Below are positions 6,332 through 11,890 of a DNA stretch of 11,890 nt, piece by piece. The notes beneath the pieces are model-generated. The model worked only from the letters and a program-made list of their open reading frames with translations. It did no database searches and was not told the DNA's origin. Position 1 is the first letter of the stretch. The number at the start of each line of letters is the position of its first letter. The DNA comes from Candidatus Sabulitectum sp. (GTDB lineage Bacteria > Fermentibacterota > Fermentibacteria > Fermentibacterales > JCC-6). The stretch covers positions 1-11,890 of the forward strand of contig JAOZLN010000003.1 of assembly GCA_029934845.1 (NCBI GenBank), in the 5' to 3' direction. The translations under genes and the position numbers were made by a program.

Positions 6332-8653
6332 GACAGGAGCAAGGTAAAGAGGTCTTTCGCTGTTAAGAAAGGGATGCTCCGCAATTTCTTTCACTTCTCC
6401 AATAACGGAAAGACCGGGCAGAAGGTTTATGGTACCAAATCCGGTGAGTCTGGGATAAATAACCACTTCAGGGTCGGTATTGTCGATGTCTGCGAGCCTT
6501 GCTGCGTAGGCAATAGCGTCAACAACGCCGCCGTTGTAATCAACAAGACCTATCTCGATAGCATCTGCCCCGGACCAGACACGGCCCTGACCTATTGAAT
6601 CAATCTCATCAAAGGTCATGCCTCTGCCCTTTGCAACAGTGGAGACAAACAGGTTGTAGCCCTCACGCATTGCGGTAAAATAGCGTTCGTGCTCTTCTTC
6701 CGTGTACGGTTCATAAGGATTGCCTGGATTGCCCGATGGTTCGATCTCGATCTTCTCTACATTTATTCCGATTCTTTCAAGCAGATCACCGAAAACGAAC
6801 TTTCCACTGATTATTCCTATGGATCCGGTAACTGTCATTTTGTCTGCAAAAATAGCGTCGGCACCGCAGGCCATATAGTAGCCACCGCTTGCAGCCACGC
6901 TGCCCATGCTGACCACCACCGGCATTTCTTCTCTTATGTTTTCCACTGCGTGATACATGTCATCACTGGCCATGGCCTCGCCGCCGCCTGAATTGATCCT
7001 GAGAACGATAGCCTTGACTCCTTCTGTTGCCGCAGCCTGTTCAAGCATGGCAACAACTGTTTCGCTGCCCATGGTGCGCCCCAGAAGAGAAGTTCCGCTT
7101 TCTCCCCCGGTGATGTTTCCGTCTGCAACCACCACTGCGACCTTCGGCTCGAATCCCCAGTTGGATGATTCCTCCGGAAGAGCTGCATAGATGGAAGGGC
7201 TCATGGTTTCCACAGAGTATCCCAGTTCCTCTTCCACAAATTCTTCAAACTGATCTCTGTAAAGCAGAGTATCAACCAGACCCATGCGAACCATGGATTC
7301 TCCGGCAAATGGGGATTGTGAGAAAAGAACACTCATCTGGGCAGGCTCCAGCCCTCTACCTTCGCTTACTCCGCGAACCAGTTCAGATTTAAAGGTCTCA
7401 AGAAGGGCTGTTGTTGCTTCAATTTGAGCATCTGAAATTTCGTACTCTGTAAGCATATCGCTGGCACTTTTGAACGCCCCGATGTGCATCAGATCCGGGT
7501 AGACCCCAAGGTTATCCAGAAATTCTCTAAGAAAAAATGTATAGCCGCTAAAACCGCTAATGGATACCTGCCCGGCCTTGTGCATACAAATAGCTCTTGC
7601 TGCCGTGGCAGTGTAGTAAGAACTGTTTCCTGTATACTCCATGTAGGCGTATACCGGTTTACCCGAGGAACGATAGCTTACCATTATTGCTCTGAGCTCT
7701 TCCGCCTGAGCCCCGCTCAGCGAATAGTCAGAAAAGTCAACAAGAAGCCCTTTGATCCCGGGGTCGTCGGTTCCTCTTGCAATGGCCGCCATCTGGGCGG
7801 TAAACGAGGGAATTCTGGGCCCGAGAAAAGACCTGGATGGAAGCTCATTGCCATTTTGTGTGCTGTAGCTTAAGAAATCCGGAAGAGGTTGAATAATGCT
7901 GGGTTGAGGGTGTTCATTCAAGATCAGTTCTGTTGTGGTTCCAAGGTAGCTACCGTCATGAATGTCGGAACCTGCTGCAATACTTGCCTTTCCCCAGTCG
8001 AGCTGGATACCTGCGGTGAGCATTTCGTTTTGCCCGTAGGAACCCCTGAATGTAAGGCCATCAATCGCCCTGACCTCAACTCCTGCAGACCAGCGGCTGT
8101 CAATTATTCCCGATTCAAATCTGTAATCTCCTGTAAGTGTGACCAGTTGGTCCCCATGGGGTCTGAGGGCAACTCCAGCCACATAACATTCATCAATGTC
8201 TCCGGTGGATGTGCGGGCAGTGGCTCCAAGACCAATATGATCATCAGGTCTCCAGTTAATGCCAAGGGTGAAAAACTTCTCTCCCGTTTGGGGATGATCC
8301 TTCACCGTAGGATCGTACCAGGTGTATCCCAGCCCTGCAGAAAAAGAACTTCCAAGCTGAAACGCTCCGGAAGTAGTGAATCTTCTAAGACTCTGATCGT
8401 TCTCCCACCAGCCAGCCACGCCGCCTGACTTGTCTTCCAGTGTGAACCGGTCAAAGTGTTCAAAAGTACTGTCACTGAATATTGCACCAACTCGCAGCCT
8501 GGAGCCTGTAAGCCAGCTCGAACCTGCCGGGTTAACAAGAACTGTGTTGCCTGCTTCCGGGTAAGCAGTCCACCAGAAGGGCACACTGGGACCTGGTGCA
8601 GGATCCATAGACCAGGAGAAAAGAGCCATCGCAATGAGTAAAGAACCAGCCAA
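6317..8653 (-). CDS. sppA: SppA/protease IV with an N-terminal outer-membrane-barrel-like domain
   Basis: A 778-residue protein. Residues about 265-778 form the long, duplicated SppA serine protease (peptidase family S49), which cleaves leftover signal peptides. The catalytic pair is intact: Lys395 in HIGAFKSASDM and Ser589 in SVAASGGYY. The N-terminal part is unusual. A short signal segment is followed by NPAGSSWLTG (41-50) and then about 200 residues of alternating strands with aromatic ends (AGLGYTWYD, FTLGINWRP, VTLTGDYRFE, SAGVEVRAIDG). This resembles PorV/FadL-type outer-membrane proteins carrying the NPAG motif. E. coli SppA has only a membrane anchor there. The TTG start at 8653 sits behind AAAGGTGGTGGAG, although the resulting signal peptide lacks basic residues. 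An upstream CTG (8671) would add a lysine but has no ribosome site. Confidence 0.88.
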   Translation of the reverse strand: MAGSLLIAMALFSWSMDPAPGPSVPFWWTAYPEAGNTVLVNPAGSSWLTGSRLRVGAIFSDSTFEHFDRFTLEDKSGGVAGWWENDQSLRRFTTSGAFQLGSSFSAGLGYTWYDPTVKDHPQTGEKFFTLGINWRPDDHIGLGATARTSTGDIDECYVAGVALRPHGDQLVTLTGDYRFESGIIDSRWSAGVEVRAIDGLTFRGSYGQNEMLTAGIQLDWGKASIAAGSDIHDGSYLGTTTELILNEHPQPSIIQPLPDFLSYSTQNGNELPSRSFLGPRIPSFTAQMAAIARGTDDPGIKGLLVDFSDYSLSGAQAEELRAIMVSYRSSGKPVYAYMEYTGNSSYYTATAARAICMHKAGQVSISGFSGYTFFLREFLDNLGVYPDLMHIGAFKSASDMLTEYEISDAQIEATTALLETFKSELVRGVSEGRGLEPAQMSVLFSQSPFAGESMVRMGLVDTLLYRDQFEEFVEEELGYSVETMSPSIYAALPEESSNWGFEPKVAVVVADGNITGGESGTSLLGRTMGSETVVAMLEQAAATEGVKAIVLRINSGGGEAMASDDMYHAVENIREEMPVVVSMGSVAASGGYYMACGADAIFADKMTVTGSIGIISGKFVFGDLLERIGINVEKIEIEPSGNPGNPYEPYTEEEHERYFTAMREGYNLFVSTVAKGRGMTFDEIDSIGQGRVWSGADAIEIGLVDYNGGVVDAIAYAARLADIDNTDPEVVIYPRLTGFGTINLLPGLSVIGEVKEIAEHPFLNSERPLYLAPVTIVE

Positions 8654-8657
8654 AACT

Positions 8658-8718
8658 CCACCACCTTTCAGTTACAGATACAGAACATGATTATTGTAAT
8701 GTATCAAATCTGTGGTGG
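8658..8718 (-). promoter_or_regulatory. Leader hairpin masking the sppA ribosome site
   Basis: On the minus-strand mRNA, CCACCAC (8712-8718) can pair with GTGGTGG (8658-8664), which is part of the sppA Shine-Dalgarno. A second stem, GATACA (8700-8705) with TGTATC (8677-8682), closes inside it with a 17-base apical loop. The structure fills the 81-base gap between the barrel gene and sppA. No T-run follows the 3' arm, so translational masking is more likely than termination. The pairing is seen; its function is inferred. Confidence 0.5.
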
Positions 8719-8734
8719 TTAATGCAAAAATTAG

Positions 8735-9760
8735 TTAAAAAGAGAGCCCAAAGGCACTCTGCACAAGCATTCCCTCGTCACTCCAGGCAGCATCGATCCG
8801 CATTTGTGCTGACGGATTCAGTTTAACATTCAAACCGCAGCCGTAATCAGTGTGCAATCTGCTTATAGAGAGCTCCTCAAATTCTTCAGCAGCCTCTCCT
8901 GCTTCCGCAAAAGCTGTTACACCTATGGTTAATGACTTACCTGCTTCCACATCTCCCAGAGTGAACAGATCATTTCTTACTTCAAGCTGGTACAGAGCCC
9001 ATACAGGCCCGGTAAATCTGTAGTCCATGTAGCCTCTGAAATTCTCATTCTGCCCAATACCGGACATGTAAGGAACGGGAGTGTCTGCAATATTGAACTG
9101 TCTGTGTGCTCTGGCTCCCAGTGCGATCTCACCACCGGTCCAGGGTCTTACCGTTCCTCTGATCTTTCCTGTTACACCTCCGTACGAAACATCTCCTGCC
9201 TGAAAGAAACCCCTTGTGCTAAGAAGAACATTCCAGTTAAACGGGACAGGCACCTGGTAATCAATTCTTCCATTAAGCCCTGCTGTCCAGGTTGAGCCGA
9301 ACACATCTCCGGGAAGTCTTTCCCACAGGATGTTTTCCTCTCTGTTAAAAATTGAAGAATGCCTTACATCAAGTCCGCCAGTGAAGAACAATCGGTCTCC
9401 CGCAGGGATGGTAAGATCCACAACAAGGTTTGCCTTTTCAAAATCCATTAAGGCAAAAGTGTCGGGGTCTGTGGCATTACCCCAACCAAAACATTCCTTT
9501 TCAATAACCTTCCGATAATCCAGTGTGGACACCAGCAATCCGATGTCAAAGTTTTTAACAATACCCGGCTGGAACTTTATCACGCCGGCAGTACCATAGT
9601 ATGTGTTGACCGACATATGTCCTGTTGCATCTCTAAAGGGGAAAAGCAGGTACCCACCGAAGATAAAGCCGGAAGATGCGGAATACCCCAGAGTGGGCAG
9701 GGCAGAAAAGCCACTGGCCATGGTAACGACCAGTAAAAGAGTAAGCACTGTTTTTTTCAT
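8735..9760 (-). CDS. Outer-membrane beta-barrel protein, Omp85-like C-terminal half
   Basis: A 341-residue secreted protein. The signal peptide is clear (MKK, hydrophobic core, then SGFSA before LPT, cleavage near residue 20). The rest is alternating strands and turns, and it ends in SAFGLSF with a terminal Phe, the usual signal for BAM-assisted barrels. Residues 233-341 recall the Omp85/BamA barrel end: ENFRGY (239-244) for the (V/I)RG(F/Y) loop, YQLEVRNDLF, VTAFAEAGEA, then a GCGLNVKLNP...RIDAAWS strand pair. There is no room for POTRA domains, so it would be a bare barrel; Omp85 membership is probable, not certain. AAAGGAA lies seven bases before ATG. It leads the cluster and is followed after 81 bases by sppA. 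Confidence 0.72.
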   Translation of the reverse strand: MKKTVLTLLLVVTMASGFSALPTLGYSASSGFIFGGYLLFPFRDATGHMSVNTYYGTAGVIKFQPGIVKNFDIGLLVSTLDYRKVIEKECFGWGNATDPDTFALMDFEKANLVVDLTIPAGDRLFFTGGLDVRHSSIFNREENILWERLPGDVFGSTWTAGLNGRIDYQVPVPFNWNVLLSTRGFFQAGDVSYGGVTGKIRGTVRPWTGGEIALGARAHRQFNIADTPVPYMSGIGQNENFRGYMDYRFTGPVWALYQLEVRNDLFTLGDVEAGKSLTIGVTAFAEAGEAAEEFEELSISRLHTDYGCGLNVKLNPSAQMRIDAAWSDEGMLVQSAFGLSF

Positions 9761-9879
9761 ATTTGTTCCTTTTTGTGAATGTATTTAGAAACATACTTAC
9801 TACTGCGATGGAAATGGTACTCCGGCAATATGCAATGGATTATATTGCCACAAACTGTGAAAACCTGGAGGCGGAGAAC
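9761..9879. promoter_or_regulatory. Divergent promoter region with perfect inverted repeat
   Basis: This 119-base spacer separates the divergent barrel operon and mannosyltransferase operon, so both promoters should lie here, though no -35/-10 pair is convincing. GGCAATAT (9824-9831) and ATATTGCC (9842-9849) form a perfect 8-base inverted repeat with a 10-base centre. TATATT (9841-9846), a possible rightward -10, overlaps the right arm. A GGAGG ribosome site for the TTG start at 9880 lies at 9867-9871. The repeat could be a shared operator or an RNA hairpin in the rightward leader. Confidence 0.45.
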
Positions 9880-10587
9880 TTGAGTAAACCACTTATCATC
9901 ATACCTACCTACAATGAGCTTGAAAACATCAAGAACATAATCCCCAGGCTGCTTGACCTTCCAATTGAGGCAAGCATCCTGGTTGTGGATGATTCAAGCC
10001 CTGATGGAACAGGTGATGCAGTACTGTCATTTAAGGATACCGACAGGGTTCACCTGTTGAGCAGACCTGAAAAGAAAGGGCTCGGACAGGCTTATGTAGC
10101 AGGTTTTTCCTGGGCACTTGACCGTACAGAGTTCGATCCGATAATACAGATGGATGCCGACTTTTCTCACTCTCCCGACTCGGTTCCCGCCCTTGTGAGC
10201 GAACTTGATACTTACGACTTTGTAATTGGTTCCCGATATGTAAACGGGGTCAATGTGGTAAACTGGCCTCTGCACCGTCTTATGCTTTCCTGGTTCGCCA
10301 ACAAGTATTCAAAGATCATAACCGGTCTTCCTGTTGAAGATGCTACTGGCGGGTTCAAGGCTTTTCGTAAATCTGCCCTGGCAAAACTCGACATTTCCTC
10401 TATCAGGTCAGATGGATACTCGTTTCAGATAGAAGTTACATACAAGTTGTACAAAGCTGGATGCTCCGTAACAGAGGTACCAATTGTCTTTATAGACAGA
10501 CATTCCGGGACATCGAAGATGTCCCGCTCCATTGTCTGGGAAGCTGCCTGGATGGTCTGGCATATTCGTTTCCCATGGCTTTTCTGA
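9880..10587 (+). CDS. Polyprenol monophosphomannose synthase (GT2 glycosyltransferase)
   Basis: A 235-residue family 2 glycosyltransferase of the dolichol-phosphate mannose synthase type. It should transfer mannose (or a related hexose) from a GDP-sugar to a polyprenyl phosphate at the cytoplasmic membrane face, supplying lipid-linked sugar for glycan or protein glycosylation. Landmarks in order: IPTYNE (8-13), VVDDSSPDGT (35-44), metal-binding DADFSH (92-97), GSRY (117-120), TGGFKAFR (156-163) and SDGY (177-180). No C-terminal membrane or GtrA domain follows, so it is the short soluble form. The frame opens further upstream, but TTG at 9880 lies eight bases after GGAGG and matches the family's normal N-terminus. 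The next gene begins 9 bases after its stop. Confidence 0.88.
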   Translation: MSKPLIIIPTYNELENIKNIIPRLLDLPIEASILVVDDSSPDGTGDAVLSFKDTDRVHLLSRPEKKGLGQAYVAGFSWALDRTEFDPIIQMDADFSHSPDSVPALVSELDTYDFVIGSRYVNGVNVVNWPLHRLMLSWFANKYSKIITGLPVEDATGGFKAFRKSALAKLDISSIRSDGYSFQIEVTYKLYKAGCSVTEVPIVFIDRHSGTSKMSRSIVWEAAWMVWHIRFPWLF

Positions 10588-10596
10588 GAGGATAGT

Positions 10597-11890
10597 ATGC
10601 ACATCCTTTTTTATATCCTTCTGGCAGCAGCTCCTCAGTGGGAGTTAAGTACTTCCATATCCTATGTCTACAATGTTACCTCCGACGGAGACAATGGTGT
10701 ATGGTGCGCCTCCTCTGGTGGAGTGTTTCACTATTCCAGGGAGGAAGGGGTCGGAACTGTTTTTTCATGCCCCGATGACCTGCCAACTCCAGACTGCCGT
10801 GACATTCTTTTTGATTCCAACCAGCGTTTATGGATCGCCACTGGAAGCAAATATCTGGTCATGAAAGATGGAGACACATGGACGAGTTACAGCAACTTTG
10901 AGGGTATTCCGGGGCTGGGTAAAGTAAACGCACTCGCCGAGTCCGGAGGGTCTGTATGGGTTGGTTGCGACGGCGGGCTTGCCGGGGGTAACGAGAATGG
11001 GTTTATTCCCATATCCGGTGATATCTTCAGCCCTGATGATGTCTATTCTCTGGCACAGAGGAACGATACGCTCTGGATATGTTCAAGCAGGGGTATCTAC
11101 TCTTTACTGGCAGACTCTCTGCATGATCCGTTCCATCCCGATTCCTGGACTCACTGGCCGGAAACTCAGGGTTTGCAGCTTAACCGGATCATAACAGGCC
11201 TTCACTCGGTGTATGCATGTGGTAACGCAGGCGCTATGGAGCTTTCGGTCAACAGTGATTCATTTCAGTTTATCATCGACTATTCTTCCGTATCAGACAG
11301 TGCCATTGTTGATGTAAGGGAAACATCAAAAGGGCTTCTTGCCGCTGGACACGGTGTGGTTCTTCACCGGGATGGAGAAAACTGGTCCCAGTACGGAAGC
11401 GGTCTTCCATTTCTTTACTGGCCAGTCACTATTTTTGAGGTGGATAACAATGTGTACTGCAGTTTTACTTTCATAACCAATGTCGGAGACCTGACCAATA
11501 CGCAAACCGGGATGGGATTTTACTCTTTGCTGGAAGACGACTGGGAGCATATTCAGATTCCCGGCATGCAGTGCAAAAAAACACACCAGATGATATCATG
11601 TCAGGATGGACGAGTTTATGCAGGAACATATTCCCGCGGTGTTCAGGCCTATTATCCCGGTTATGGATGGCGAAGCTTCGTGGAGCAGAACGGCATGCCC
11701 AATTCTTCGCAGACCTTCTCTGTTGCTTCTGACCCCGAAGAAGGTATATGGGCTTCGTCATACCACCACGGCTTATCCTGGATTCGTGACAACAACAGTT
11801 TTGACAGCCAGGGTGACACCATTCTTACCTTCTTGAAAGACTCACTGGTATGCCCGTGGGCCACACTGATCTATGAAGACGATATTCCGA
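10597..11890 (+). CDS. Secreted two-component-regulator-type beta-propeller protein (3' end outside window)
   Basis: An uninterrupted frame from ATG at 10597 to the right edge, 431 codons with no stop. A short signal-like segment (ILFYILLAAA, residues 3-12) is followed by blade-like repeats of the Reg_prop type: VWCASSGGVFHYS (35-47), LWIATGSKYLV (79-89), VWVGCDGGLAGG (121-132), LWICSSRGIYSL (159-170), LAAGHGVVLHRDGENW (248-263), VYAGTYSRGVQAYYPGYGW (341-359) and IWASSYHHGLSWI (385-397). Seven or more blades imply one large propeller, perhaps two. No kinase or regulator part is visible, so it may be a stand-alone surface or PorZ-like protein. An AGAGGA ribosome site overlaps the preceding stop, so it is co-transcribed with the mannosyltransferase. 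Confidence 0.8.
   Translation, partial: MHILFYILLAAAPQWELSTSISYVYNVTSDGDNGVWCASSGGVFHYSREEGVGTVFSCPDDLPTPDCRDILFDSNQRLWIATGSKYLVMKDGDTWTSYSNFEGIPGLGKVNALAESGGSVWVGCDGGLAGGNENGFIPISGDIFSPDDVYSLAQRNDTLWICSSRGIYSLLADSLHDPFHPDSWTHWPETQGLQLNRIITGLHSVYACGNAGAMELSVNSDSFQFIIDYSSVSDSAIVDVRETSKGLLAAGHGVVLHRDGENWSQYGSGLPFLYWPVTIFEVDNNVYCSFTFITNVGDLTNTQTGMGFYSLLEDDWEHIQIPGMQCKKTHQMISCQDGRVYAGTYSRGVQAYYPGYGWRSFVEQNGMPNSSQTFSVASDPEEGIWASSYHHGLSWIRDNNSFDSQGDTILTFLKDSLVCPWATLIYEDDIP

Noticed and set aside
6934..7188. 84-codon minus-strand frame within the SppA catalytic region
   Set aside because: Alternative frame of a conserved protease segment; no independent support.
7889..8428. 179-codon plus-strand frame inside sppA
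   Set aside because: Antisense to the SppA N-terminal domain; cysteine-rich, with no ribosome site or family match.
8302..8664. 120-codon minus-strand frame overlapping the start of sppA
   Set aside because: GTG start sharing the sppA ribosome site, but it reads the barrel domain in another frame and shows no domain.
9763..9879. N-terminal extension of the mannosyltransferase from upstream starts
   Set aside because: The extra residues match nothing in the family, lie across the inverted repeat and GGAGG ribosome site, and the TTG at 9880 gives the normal length.

Overview
The window looks like chromosomal DNA of a Gram-negative, two-membrane bacterium. Evidence is two lipoprotein-type signal peptides, a secreted outer-membrane barrel ending in phenylalanine, and a protease IV homologue carrying an extra beta-barrel-like domain. 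Large secreted beta-helix and beta-propeller proteins with few named relatives suggest a deep FCB-type lineage or candidate phylum rather than a well-studied genus. That placement is inference; no rRNA or universal marker is present.

Layout. (1) Positions 1-392, minus strand: a BrnT-type toxin overlapping the start of its BrnA-type antitoxin, which runs off the left edge. (2) 393-739: non-coding, with candidate promoters and repeats. (3) 740-4645, plus strand: a beta-helix lipoprotein, then a small membrane protein with a GNAT acetyltransferase (stop and start overlap in TAATG, good promoter in front), then a lipoprotein with FnIII-like domains and a propeller-like C-terminal half. (4) A strong hairpin at 4664-4690 separates these from a convergent minus-strand cluster. 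(5) 4707-9760, minus strand, in transcription order: an Omp85-like outer-membrane barrel, SppA with an N-terminal barrel-like domain, and a DUF1846 protein. (6) A 119-base divergent spacer with a perfect inverted repeat. (7) 9880-11890, plus strand: a polyprenol-phosphate mannosyltransferase, then 9 bases later a secreted beta-propeller protein that stays open through the right edge.

The most notable points are the barrel-SppA fusion and the minus-strand cluster's RNA architecture. Both downstream genes of that cluster start with TTG, and in both the Shine-Dalgarno can pair with a complementary tract upstream in the leader. A long hairpin also straddles the sppA stop codon. Together these suggest translational control within an envelope-maintenance operon, which is inference. 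No rRNA, tRNA, CRISPR array or insertion sequence was seen.
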